From assembly GCA_018398765.1 (NCBI GenBank), contig JAHBMJ010005720.1:5352-64885 (forward strand): a DNA stretch of 59,534 nt. The letters run 5' to 3'. This document shows, one piece after another, positions 36,024 through 47,183 of the stretch. The stretch's first letter is position 1. Each line of letters opens with the position of its first letter. Below the pieces are notes generated by a model that worked only from the letters and a program-made list of their open reading frames with translations, ran no database searches and was not told the origin of the DNA. A program made the translations under genes and the position numbers. The stretch is from Chromera velia (lineage: Eukaryota > Sar > Chromeraceae).

Positions 36024-38121
36024 GCAGGTACAGGGACCAACAGACAGACAAACAGATTGCACCCCCCAATGTCCCCCCTCCAGCCCCAGCAGAAAAATCA
36101 TCACACAGACTGATCAACTGAAGAAAGTGCAATCATTACTGTGACCTCCCTCCACTGACGTCTATCAATCCGAAGTCGTTCGGGTGGTCAAACATGCCGG
36201 TCATACACTTCAGTTGGTCGAACCACTTGTGTGCAACCTCCACCTTTGTAAATCTCTCCCCCGAGGGTTGCGGGTAATTGTCCCAGTGGGCCCCCCCAGT
36301 CCAGAACGGTCGTGCTGGCTCCTTGTGAGTCATCCACGAGTGCCCCAACGGCATCTGCCACTTGGTCAGACTTGTCGGGACATAGGGCCCCGGCATGAAC
36401 GGGGCCCTGTACCTGAGGAAGTACTCATGAATGTCCCGGAAAAGCTGGTCCGGGAAAGCGACATTCAAGAACCGAACCGCCTGACGAAGTTGCCCCACCG
36501 TCCGAGCCCCCACGATGGTGGAGGCAACGAAGGATCTCGAGTAGACAAAGGCAAAGGCAAGCTCGGTCATGGACATCCCATACTTCCGAGCTAAACGGAT
36601 CATCTCACACATGAACCTGTGGGTGTTCTGGGAGCACCTATAGGCGTGTCCGATGCCCGAAAATTTATTCATTTTTCCATTTGCAGGCCCTGCATTCATG
36701 AACCCCCAATCCTCCGGAAAGAATCCAGAGGGATCACGAGAGACGGAACAACGGTGGGTACGTAGGGGGGTGGTGTGAAACCCTGCAGGAGCAAAATTTT
36801 CCACATCCACATATTTCCCTGTCATGAACCCATGAGCAAGGACTGAAGCCGCAACTATTGGAATGTCCAATTGCCGTGGCCCTGATGCCTCGACCAACCC
36901 AGAGGATTCCGCCTCATTTCTATTTACAAGGTTATAGGGAACATTCATTGACACAGGGGGGGGGACTCCCATGTCAACCGCAGCCGAGTGGAACTGATGT
37001 GCACCGTACACAGTCTCACATGACACCCCCCAGTGACGAATCTTTCCCTTCTGTCTCATTTTCTCAAAAACCTCAATCTGCTCTTCATACCCGATGTCAT
37101 TTTTTCCCCTCATTTCTTCCCACCCCCACCCATAGGTATCCTCTCCCTCTTCTGAAAGTGTGTGGTACCGGAAAGGCCAATCCAACATAGCGATGTCCAA
37201 ATACTCTAACCCTGTGCGGGATAGAATCCCATCAATAGCCTCCTCCACCTCCTCCTCCGAAAATCCCGGAAGCTCACGACCCGGACGTACAAAATCGGGC
37301 CACCATTGAGCCTCGGACTGAGGAAAAGAGAGAAGACGGCAGTTGACTACCATCTTTTCTCTCTCAGTGCGACGAGCGTCGAAAAACTTTCTCATCAAAC
37401 TATGCCCCCGACCCCAGAGAGTCTCATCAGACATGGGCGTCGGGGCACATTCACTCATATCGAAAAAATTTATGCCGTACTCGTCATACGCAATGTGCAT
37501 CTGCTCAATCGCATCTGCATCCTCGATTAGCTCGGAATGACCTATGTGGTCGGTACCCATGGCGAGCTGAGACACCAGAAGGTTGCTGTGCTTGGCAAGA
37601 CGGCGATATGGCATACCGTAGACCAGGTCTGGGTGTGTGCGGAGTGCTGCTGTGTGGTACAGGTTCCTCTGTGTGGTGTTGAACACCTGGGCCCAGTGGA
37701 AGGCGTCCCTCTGGTCTGTGAACGAAGGGGCATGGGGGATCGGGCCCAGACCCGTCTTTGGTCTGCTGCTGCTGCTGGGTAGAATCAGCTCCTCATTCCC
37801 CCCCTCAGTATTTGTATTTCCACCTGCCTGTTTCTTTCTGCCCCCCCCTGCTTTCCTGCCTCTCAACAACGAAACGTGCTTCTTCCGCACATCAGATCTG
37901 ACGGGAGACGGGGGGGAAGGAGACGGAGACAGAAAGCCCGAAAGACCCAGAGATGCAGACCCCTGACCCTGCCGCCTCGTCCGAAGGAATTGGTGCCGTC
38001 TCTGAAGAGGTGTGGAGCCAACGTCAGAACTTGCTGGGCTCCTTGTGGAGGAAACGGAAAGGGAGAGGATGGACAGAAAGAAAGAGAGCGAGAGCGTCGA
38101 GAGGAACATAGGCAGCACCAT
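34155..38121 (-). CDS. Aldo-keto-reductase-like protein, catalytic residues lost, secretory/plastid-type leader
   Basis: Four exons close in phase to 834 aa: 36160-38121, 35685-35755, 34913-35252 and 34155-34286 (TGA). Residues 1-24 form a signal peptide. An S/P/R-rich stretch to about residue 100 resembles a transit peptide, as in complex-plastid targeting. From about residue 165 the fold matches Tas/YghZ-type aldo-keto reductases: [71 protein letters not shown] and [19 protein letters not shown]. The catalytic Asp is kept (D221). The Tyr position is Ala226, the Lys region reads VVNCRLL, and the active-site His is Asp314. A C-terminal extension of about 180 residues ([46 protein letters not shown]) is unrecognised. 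Probably a pseudoenzyme. Confidence 0.88.
34679..34905. repeat. Compound CA/GA microsatellite with three similar blocks
   Basis: Three consecutive (CA)n(GA)n blocks are separated by nearly identical spacers containing a G8 run and GAGCAGACACA. The array looks segmentally duplicated. It lies in intron 3 of the aldo-keto-reductase-like gene, beside the exon 3 donor. Confidence 0.9.
35493..35513. repeat. G homopolymer of 21 bases
   Basis: A poly-G run flanked by GA repeats on one side and poly-A on the other, in intron 2 of the aldo-keto-reductase-like gene. On the coding strand it is poly-C within a pyrimidine tract. Its length in the assembly may be unreliable. Confidence 0.85.
35929..36020. 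repeat. CA/GA microsatellite
   Basis: (CA)n interrupted once, then (GA)n, in intron 1 of the aldo-keto-reductase-like gene. Confidence 0.9.
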
Positions 38122-39067
38122 CTCGACAAGGGCGACAGACGGGCGCGCGAGAGTCTGCAGAAGCAGAGAAGCGAGATGCCTGTTTTGGACCCCCTCTCAG
38201 CAGATAAAGAAAGAAGAACTAGGAACACTCGACGGTTTTGTAAGGACAACAGAGAAATAGACGGAGACGCAACCGCCCAACGAGACGGGAAAAAATTAAG
38301 CCCTCGCTGTCTCTCTCTCCAAAGGGCTTCAATGTCCACTTCAGAAGCTCCCAGGCACAGACGGGCTGAGACTTATGCAGTAAACGGAAGCCCGGAAAGG
38401 ACAGACTCCAACTGCTTTAGTGCAGAAATTTACGGTCCGTCACAGTTAAAGTCTGTCAGTCTGGCACGATCAGATTTCGCCCTCGGTGAGTAACAATAAT
38501 TCTTTTGTCCTTTTCCGGGTCCATATACACGGCTCTGCAGCGTACCAAGCCGACACTTTGCACACGCTGAATGGATTCCATGAGTTGCTTAAGTTTCAAG
38601 CACCAATTATCGACCAATCATCTAAGGAGCTCTGCTCATGAAGGAACGACGGCATTAATTCGTCAGCAACAGTGATCGACTCAATTAACAACGCGCGCAT
38701 GCAGAGCAACAGTCGCGCGTCGGATCGAAATTATAGAGATTTTGCGCAGAAACTTGCCGATTCGGGGTCATGTGACAATTTGAAAAGCCGATTTTCGCTG
38801 AGCCGCGTGCGCGGGCATGCATGCGAATAATCGGATCAACGCAAATTTCGAACAACACTATAAAATTGTGACCCTCTGCATGAATTCTTTTCACAGTGAA
38901 AGTTAATTCACTTGGAAGGACTCTCTTCTTCACAAACCCTAGGAGCTACAGACCTGTCACCCCCCCTTTCTCACTTCATACTGTAGTCTTCTTTCTCCAA
39001 GTGCAGACGGTCTGAAAGCAGAGATTGTCACCTCGCTGTTGGTCCTCATAAAAGGCAAAGTATCAGA
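38122..39067. other. Divergent intergenic region
   Basis: This is 946 bases between the starts of the aldo-keto-reductase-like gene (-) and the E2/F-box gene (+), so it carries both promoters. It has GCATGC words around 38697-38823 and several CGCGCG patches. No coding frame was accepted. Confidence 0.55.
38859..38865 (+). promoter_or_regulatory. Possible TATA box of the E2/F-box gene
   Basis: TATAAAA in AACACTATAAAATTGTG lies about 200 bases upstream of the ATG at 39068. That spacing is consistent with a 5' UTR of about 170 bases. Assigned by motif only. Confidence 0.35.
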
Positions 39068-42000
39068 ATGAGTATCCAAACGAGTACTTCTCTCGCCATG
39101 CAACGGACTCTCCGCCGTCTGCGCACGGACCTGCGGGAGATTGCTGAGAATCCTTTTGAGCTTCTCTCAGCACAACCTCTGAAGGATGACCTTCTTTGCT
39201 GGCACTGCAACTTGCTGGCGGCACTAGGTTAGTCCCCCTACCCGTCTCTTGACACCGTCTCCTCGTTCTCTTTCTGCTGCATGGTTTGTATTTCCCCTTG
39301 CTCATGCATATTGCCTGCCTGCAGGTACACCCTATGAAGGATTTGTCTTCCACCTCCAGCTCCGGTTCACCGACCAGTACCCGAAGCGTGCCCCCAAGCT
39401 CACCCTCCTCACCCCCATGCGACACCAAAATGTGTTTGGGTCCTATGTGTGTCTGGATGTGTTCGAGGAGGGAGAGTGGTCGGGAGAGGAGACCATGAGG
39501 CCCTACACAGGTTGGACCCCCGCGTTCTCGGTCCAGTCTGTGATGATGCAACTCCAGTCCTTCCTCATGGAGACTTATTACACTGGTCAGTCAGTCGGTC
39601 ATTCAGTCAGTCCATTGTTTCTCTCTTCCTGTTCTGTCTGCAGTGATCGTACCGAGACCAAACTTCTCTCTAGAGAACAAAGACAGTGTTTGTGGAGATA
39701 CAAAAAGCCTTTGGAAAGTCTAATCTGCCGCGCACTGAAAGCGAGCACACCGAGACACGAAGACCCTGAGTTTTTCTGTCTGTGAAACGAGAAACTCTCA
39801 GTTTTATTTCCATGTTCGTAGCTCTTCTCTCATTCAAAACGCCCTCTGTTTCCCTCTCCTTTCCTTGCAGACCCGAGTGACGTCCAGTGGGCCCATCAGA
39901 GGTGTTCTTCCTTCTCCTGCCGTTCCTGTGAACACACTGGGACGAAGCCGTGGCCTCCCCTCCCCTCCCGTCCCTCCACATCGTCACTTCAACACTCACG
40001 AGCATCCCGACCTCCCCTCCCACTTCAACACTCGAGAGGATCCCGTGCACACCCAAACCCCATCCCCGCCCACCAGAGAGCGGACAGGCAGATTCCCGGA
40101 CTCTGGCCACAACTGGGGGAGACCACGACCACACCCACACCCACAGGAGGCCGACGTGCTCGGAGACGACAAGCCGCCCAGGCAGCACGGGCCCAGGAGG
40201 AAGCACAGGCCTCCTCTCCTTCCCCTGTCCCCCCTCAGATGGCCACTGTCCCCCCTCCAATGGATCCTGTTGTTCCCTCGACCCGACCATCACGAGCTCA
40301 TCCCTCTCCCAGTACGATCGTCCCCTCTGCCTGTGCAACTCCTTCCCTGGTTCCCTCTTCCCCCCACACCTCCCTCCTTCTTCCGAAGACCCCCAACCCA
40401 TGTCCCAGCGCAGCAGCATCCACATCCGCAGCTCTCAGTCCTCAGCAGCAGGACAAAGTAGACACACCCAAGACAAGCCCCCCCCCCCTGAACCTTAACC
40501 CAACAGTGATTCCCCTCGAGAGGCTCCCAGGCCCCTCCCTTCTCTCCCTTCTCTCCTTCCTCTCTCTGGGAGACCTGAGGAACCTCTCGGGGGTCTCACA
40601 GAGGTTGGAGATTCTCTCCGACGAGGCCTTTAACAGAAGACCCGAGATACTCAACTCCGTCCGTTGTTTCTTCACAAAGAGAACACCCCTAAAGGAGGAG
40701 AACTCGAAGGATGTGTGTGTTCTTGGGGTGGGCCTTGCCATCGAAAGGCACCGCGTGACCTCCAACCTTGTGGGCGTTCGCTCGTCCTTTGATCTCCTCT
40801 CCCTCGACGCGTTCGAAGTTGATCGTGTCAGACTTTCCGTCTGGAAAGAACCTTTTGAATTTTTCCTCCCTGTAGTCATCGATGAGTCCCATTGGGCTCA
40901 TGCAAAAAACAAGGCGGAGAGAGTGCTCACTCAATTGGTATTGAATTTGAAGGATGTACATCCCGACTGGGTCCTCTCATTCAAACCCGAGTATGTCTTG
41001 AAAGTCCTCCCCCCTCTGATGAACTCCCAAGTAGTAGACCTTATGAAGGGGGGAACGCACGCCAGCACAAAGGCTTTGGAAGGATACTGCACAACGCATC
41101 ATTTATTCCTTCAGTTGTGTCACGACTATCCGGCTCTGCAGCAAGCTCTAGACGCCAAAGCACGACGGTTTGCCAACAGCGCAGCCGCACGTCACAAGTT
41201 TGAAACCCCCTCTCTCGGTGACTTCATCGCCTGCCTCTCCGTCACGGATGCAGTGGCATGGAAGGACATCGCAGAACCCCTCATTTCGGAGGTATTTGAT
41301 CGGAATGTGCTCTGGATTTTGAAAGAATACCCCTACCTTGGAGACACCAACCGCCCCTTTGGAGATTTTGAGAGAATGCAGAAGGCTCTGAGTGTGAATG
41401 CAGTATCCCTCCGTCTCCTTGTTTTCCAAGTGTGGTTTCTGGAGAACGTCGCCCGAAGGCGCCATTTACATTTCCCCTCCTCCACCTCCCGTGTGCTTCC
41501 CGGAGAGCAATCTGGACACGCCGTTGAATGCTCCCGAGTGGGCTGCGCTCTCCGTACATATTCATCAGCAAGGGGACGCCCTGCCCCCTCTCTTGTTGAC
41601 CGTCTCCAGAGACGAGTGAAGTCCCTTCTCTCCCTCAACTCCTGGCCCGCCTTCTTTGAGGGTGTGCAGCTTCCCCAGAGAGACCCCAAGAGCGTTGCCT
41701 TTGAATTGAGGGAGGCAGCCGGAAGGTCGGAACAGAAAGGATACCACACCCAGGAAGACTGCCAGGGGGGTTCTACTGGCCGTCGGGACGACCCCCGAGG
41801 CTACCAGGGTCAGGAAGGAACAAGGGGTAGGGGTGGGGGGAGAGGAGGGAGGGGGAGGGGGGGAGCTTCTTTCCGAGGTGGGTTTTCGGAGAGAGAAGCC
41901 TACGAGCAGAGGCAGGCTGCTGCTTATCACTCGTTGAAGAGACTTGAGAGAAAGCCCAAAGAGACGAAGAAGGCGGATGCAGAAGGATTTGTTGTGGTAG

Positions 42001-42131
42001 AGAGGGGAGCCAGGAACCTTGTACAACATAATGATCAGAATGAGGCCAAGGGGGAAGGTGCAAAGAGGGATCAGGGTGTGAGTAGGAATGGGAAAGGAAG
42101 GGGGGGGTTTCTGAATTTGATGGATGAGTGA
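39068..42131 (+). CDS. E2 ubiquitin-conjugating fold fused to zinc motif, F-box and RGG tail
   Basis: Three exons close in phase to 893 aa: 39068-39227, 39325-39585 and 39871-42131. Residues about 8-140 are an E2 (UBC) fold: QYPKRAPKLTLLT, then H87-Q-N with Cys96 in YVCLDVFE, then GWTPAFSVQSVMMQLQSFL. Cys96 sits where the thioester cysteine belongs, and HQN replaces the usual HPN. Next is a small zinc-like motif (CSSFSCRSCEHTG, about 150-162) and a long Pro/Ser-rich linker. An F-box-like segment is at about 352-395 (LERLPGPSLLSLLSFLSLGD...LSGVSQRLEILSDEAF). A conserved-looking region follows (VGLAIERHRV, FDLLSLDAFEVDRVRLSVWK, FFLPVVIDESHW), then a helical part and a Gly/Arg RGG-type stretch at about 788-812. 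E2s carry ubiquitin and F-boxes dock on SKP1, so one chain may combine ubiquitin carrier and SCF docking. The fold calls come from motifs only. Confidence 0.82.
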
Positions 42132-43352
42132 AGAAGATGAAGGGACTTGGTCAATGGTCGTCAGCCTCGCTCTTCGATCGTTTGAATTGTTTTGACGTTA
42201 TTCTGCACGTTTGCGGTGACTGCTTTAATCTGTATGTGCACGATGTTAGTGATCTACAAGGTCCTGAAGTGTTTGTCCGTCCCATCTTTGGAAACGGGTT
42301 TTTATTGCAGCTATTGCCCATGCCGTCAGTTTATCAGTTCATGTTGCATGGGTCGCTCTTTCCGACTTCTGTTTGGCTTTTGCATCTTTGCATGCATGTG
42401 GGGTCGATGAAAGGTCGGGCTTGCAGGTGGAATGATGGAAAGATACAGAAGACGGAATTTGTAAAGCAACACTCAGGCGACTTCAGACTCATCATTTAAA
42501 TCATCATCATGACCTTAATAGTCACCTTATTTGCACTCAAATCCTATGTAGCATGAATCATGTCTTTTTCAACTAAATCAGTCTTCAGTAAAGACTTAAA
42601 CTTAGTAGAGATTTAAAATAAATAACATGATTGAAAAAATTGAACAAAAAATTTAGGTTGTATATAGGATAGAATAGGATTTTACTGAAATTCAAGTTAT
42701 CGTATACATAAAATATAATAACTTGAAAAGTGAAGTTAAACTACTAATTAAACTATAGGCTTGACTACAGCCCAAAAACAATTAATTATTACAGGTTTTT
42801 AAACTGACTCTAGAACTGACTGCATGCTACAAATAGACATTATGGTCACACAAATAATTAAGCTGAGCCTATTAACAAATACACTCACCGTAGCAGCATA
42901 TTTACGAGTTTTAGGACTACGATTTCATGCAGAAATTCAAAGCGCTTCTAATCGTTTCCGAAATGATTAAACCGAATTCATTTTTTAAATTAAGTGCTTA
43001 GCAAAAGAAAAATAGTTTAAAAACATTTTTTCTGTATCAGCATACTAATAAAGCAGTTTCTCTCCTCGTTCTGGCCAGTTTCTTTGTTAACATGAATTGT
43101 CACTCAAAGTCGAGATGCTCAACGTAGCTCAACGGAGCCAGGGGCGGCAAGACAGCACCTTTTGCATAGTTATCTTAGGCTATCTCCATGTCGGCCCCAA
43201 TACTTTTGCAGATACCGTCTCGTGTAATAGTAAGGCGGTTTTCCTTTGCAAACAAGATATGGATTGATTGATTAATATTTAGATAAAGACACAGATTGTT
43301 TGATTGATTGATTGATTCTCAGACAATCAAATGAAACCGCCGAGGCGAAATG

Positions 43353-43404
43353 TATATTGACTCACCTTGATTCCATGATATATTGACTCACCTTGATTCC
43401 ATGA
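43353..43404 (+). repeat. Perfect 26-bp tandem duplication
   Basis: Two identical adjacent copies of a 26-base unit beginning TATATTGACTCACC (43353-43378 and 43379-43404). No difference between copies, so the event is recent. Confidence 0.95.
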
Positions 43405-43649
43405 ATTAACCTCGCGCTGACATCGATCTCCCCCCAAAAAAATAGATCGAGTGATCGCGCGATATCCGGCTGCATGATCTCAGCAAAGCTGAGCTAGCTG
43501 CCCCCCGAGGCGAATCGCGGCTCCGTGCGAGTTGCTTCAGCTAGGGGCACTTTTCTCCAAGTGGCAACACGGACCGTATGGCCCCGGCCGGAAAGCGAAG
43601 CGCGGGGGGCACTTACATACGCAAAACGCATGAGACATGCAGTTGCAGC

Positions 43650-43658
43650 TATATATAG
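43650..43658 (+). promoter_or_regulatory. Possible TATA box of the phosphodiesterase gene
   Basis: TATATATAG about 137 bases upstream of the ATG at 43795, in otherwise GC-rich sequence. Assigned by motif and position. Confidence 0.4.
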
Positions 43659-43794
43659 GCTAGCCGCAATGCAGCGAGAGCACATCAGATTTTCTTCCAG
43701 CTTTGCTCATAGCTGAGTATCGAAAGGAGCTTTCACACTGTCTAGGTGGTGGTTGGCTGCTGTCTGAACCTCCTTACACAGCACATCCACCACT

Positions 43795-46700
43795 ATGTAC
43801 AACCTGCTAAATCAGGTCAGGCAAATGAGGCTGCCCTCTTTTGCGAGGGTCCCCTTCTCCTTGGAGAAACGAAGGAGGGGCAGCCTGGTTGGTCAGAGGG
43901 ATGTTTCCCTGCGCAAATGGACTGGATACTTTACGGAGGCTGGGTTGGAAGAGCGGTTCCTTTTGTTCAGACAGGGAGGCAGGAGGCCTGTGTTCTTTCT
44001 CATCGTCCTGGCTCTCTTCATCTTTGAAATCGTAGACACCATCAGAGACCCGTTAACGAACTCTGCCAAATATGGCCCTCTGGAAATCTTCAGAAAGACG
44101 ACAAAAATTGTCGGAACTTCCTGTTTTATGGTCTTAAGTTGGTGGTTTCCGTTTCCTTTCAAATATTTCGAGAAAGCAGTCGGAGTCCTTGTGGTGGTCA
44201 CGTCGTTTCTTCTCTCGTGGGCCACGGATCGATTCGTGAACTTGCTCGCTGGACTGTACGACGAACACAACGAGGACGAAGTGCCTCCGATTCTGACCAA
44301 CGAAACGTTAAATTTTTCGATCCTTATTGGCGTCTACACTGCTGTCGTGGTAATCATGCCCTTGAGACGCCCGACGCTGATTGTGACCCTGGCGGTCTCT
44401 TACGTCTTCGGGGCGTCTGCAGTGGCTGTGTCGATTCCCAAAGTCGCAGTGATCGGGGCTGGGTACAGCCGGCTGGTCTACAACTGCATTGCAGCCCTGT
44501 TGAGTTCTGCAGCGGTCCTTGTAGCTGTGGTATTCTCTTTGACGAACGAAGAGGTGAGTAGGTTTGCACAGAGTTACATGGCTCCCACACGTCTCCATTG
44601 TTTCTTTTTTTCACCAGACGCCTTGGCCCATCATAGAAGCCTCCTTTCGGACCTCCTCTCATCTCACTTCGCCATTGTGCTTTTTTGGTGTTTGTTTGTT
44701 GTTCTTCGTCCGTCTCCATGTATATGTTTCACCATCATCCTTCCAGTACTCTTCATCCAGGATAACTGATTTCTTCTGTGTATGAACATGAGCGTGTGTG
44801 AAAGTATACACATTTCTGCGCATGTACTGGGGGGGGGAGGGTAAGTGTGGGGGCTTCTGAGATGATGGCATGAGCTACGAGATCATTGAGTTCACTTGGT
44901 GTGTGCCTGGCTGCTGCCTGCAGTTTTATGCCCGTCTGATGTTCTCCAAAATCGGTGCTCAAAAGAAGAAGATCGAAATGCTGAACGACGAAATGGAGGA
45001 TCTTCTGAAAGCGAAATCAGCAGGAAGTGCCGGGGAAAGGCTCGTGGGCATCCTCAACGAGGCAACCAAAGAACTCCAAAAACACGAGACCCTCCTCGAA
45101 TCAACAGTCAGTCAGTCAGTCAGTCAGACAGGTTGTCAGCCTGTGAGCCTCTCGCTCATTTCAATTATTGACAGCTGCATACTGAAGGATGCATCCATAG
45201 TTTTGCAAGAGAGCCAGCCAATTGCAACTGTGGAAAGCCAAGTTGTAGAATGCTTCCCCAATCTGCAGTCATCACGAGTCACCTTTCGTCCATCTGTGGT
45301 GCATGGACCACAGAGTTGACGAAAACCGCGCGTCTCCTTCCATACACCACAGGCAAACCCACCCTCCCAAGCACATCCATGCATCTGTGCGTATCTCAGG
45401 AGGGCCCTGAAGCTCCAGCTTCCAGCCCCGCATTCACGGCAGAACAGACAAGGCGACTGATAAAAAAACTCCGAGAAGCAACTGCCCTCGCCTCCAACGC
45501 GGAGCACCTACTCGACATCAATCTCTCTCAGGTGCGTGTGTGAGTCCCACCTCATCCTCTTGTACATGGCTACCTGTTTTTGGCTCCTTTTCCCCCTCTG
45601 TATGTTTGCTTGTTGACGAGAAGAAGGGACCTTACTCTTCGCATAAATCGATCAACAGACAGCTCAAAATGCCAGTACAATCTCGTAGTCCGTCCACTCA
45701 CACGCTCATATGTCCACCCATCCATACATTCCGTCAATCAATCATTCGTTCGTTCGCTCGTTCATTCATTCGCTCACTCATGCATCCATCCATTCATTCA
45801 TTCATTCATTTCATTCATTTGTTTCTTCATTGGTTCGTTTGTTCATTCGCTGAGCTCTGTTCTCAGACCGCGCGGTAACCGATCTGCTGCCCTTCTGGTT
45901 CTATTCACCTCTTCCTCCTTTGATTTTCCGGGGCCTTCACATGTTTGTTCTCCATTGCCCAACTGCTGGACAGTAGGCGTGAGTTCATGGGCTTTTCCAC
46001 GTGATGCAAGATTCGATGCCCACTTTTGAATCCCATCCTGTGCCTCCTTGCTTACTTTGTTTGCAGACTGTGAAGCAACTGGACGCCCTCGCACGCCTTC
46101 AAAGTCCGAGAGAACAGACTGAAGCCCCCCAGCCGATTCCACTTGCACGACAGTCAGGAGAAGCAGAAACAATGAGAGAAGGAAATCAAAAGGGATCGAT
46201 GATCTCTCTGGTCTCTTCAGAGACCGGGGATGCAAACCACGCAGATGAACGGCAGATGATGCAGTTTCTGTCCGCAAATTTCGTTCGGCAGAGGAGCTAT
46301 GGGGGCGTTACGAGACCCCGCAGAGTCACCCTCTCTCCACAGTCGAACGAAGCGGGAGGTGTAGGGACAGGAACCCTCCTTCGTCTGGCCACAACAAAAC
46401 CAGAAATGGACGAAGCCGTAAATGTTGTCTTGAAGCCTTTTGAGGCTCATCTGCCTACGTCCCTCAGCTCTGTCAGGAACTGCCGAGACTTTGGGACCCT
46501 CCCTCCCTCTCCCCCCCTTCTCACACTCGCAGACCGTCACTCGTCGGAGAGAGTCCCAGCGAGAGAGTGGAACCTCGACTTGACGGCTCTACAAGGACAG
46601 GAGGTGGTACTGACAAATGATCTGGTCGGCCTCGGCGGACAGAGCCCGGTTTCTCCCGCCAGACAGCACAAAAGTCTGATCCACCCAGAAGACCTCCATG

Positions 46701-47152
46701 TGGGTGGGGCACTCCCTCCGGTTGGCCTGGCGCTCCTTCGTCCCTTCATTGTGACCCTCTCGGCCAGACAGGGCTCTACAGAATCCTCAACTTTCTTCTT
46801 ATGGTCGGTCGGTCGGTCCGTCGGTCGGTCCGGCGGTTGGTCGGTCAACCTAGCCGGCCGGAGGAGCGGTGGGTTGGTTGGTTGGTTTTTCCAGACAGGT
46901 AGGCAGACAAGCAGGCAGGCAGGCAGGCAACCAAATCAGAGCTCCAGCAAAGAGCAAGTGTGCTGTTGAAGCCACACACACGCACTCCTGCAGCGACTCG
47001 CTCGCTCCCTCTCTCCTTCTCTCTCTCCCTCTCCCTCCCTCTCTCTCTCTCTTTCTCTCTCTCTAACACACACACACACACACGCACATATACACACGCA
47101 CGCACTCACTCACACATGCACACTCACACACAAACTCAGTCACTCACACACA

Positions 47153-47183
<31 letters not shown>

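Larger units (their letters stand above)
42132..43794. other. Intergenic, AT-rich
   Basis: AT-rich from about 42500 to 43050 with no gene. It contains GATT-repeats near 43260-43320 and a perfect 26-bp tandem duplication (listed separately). The last 300 bases before 43795 are GC-richer and carry the presumed promoter of the phosphodiesterase gene. Confidence 0.6.

Noticed and set aside
37863-38493. Basic frames on both strands upstream of the aldo-keto-reductase-like start
   Set aside because: No motifs or splice context. They overlap the leader-coding region and the divergent promoter.
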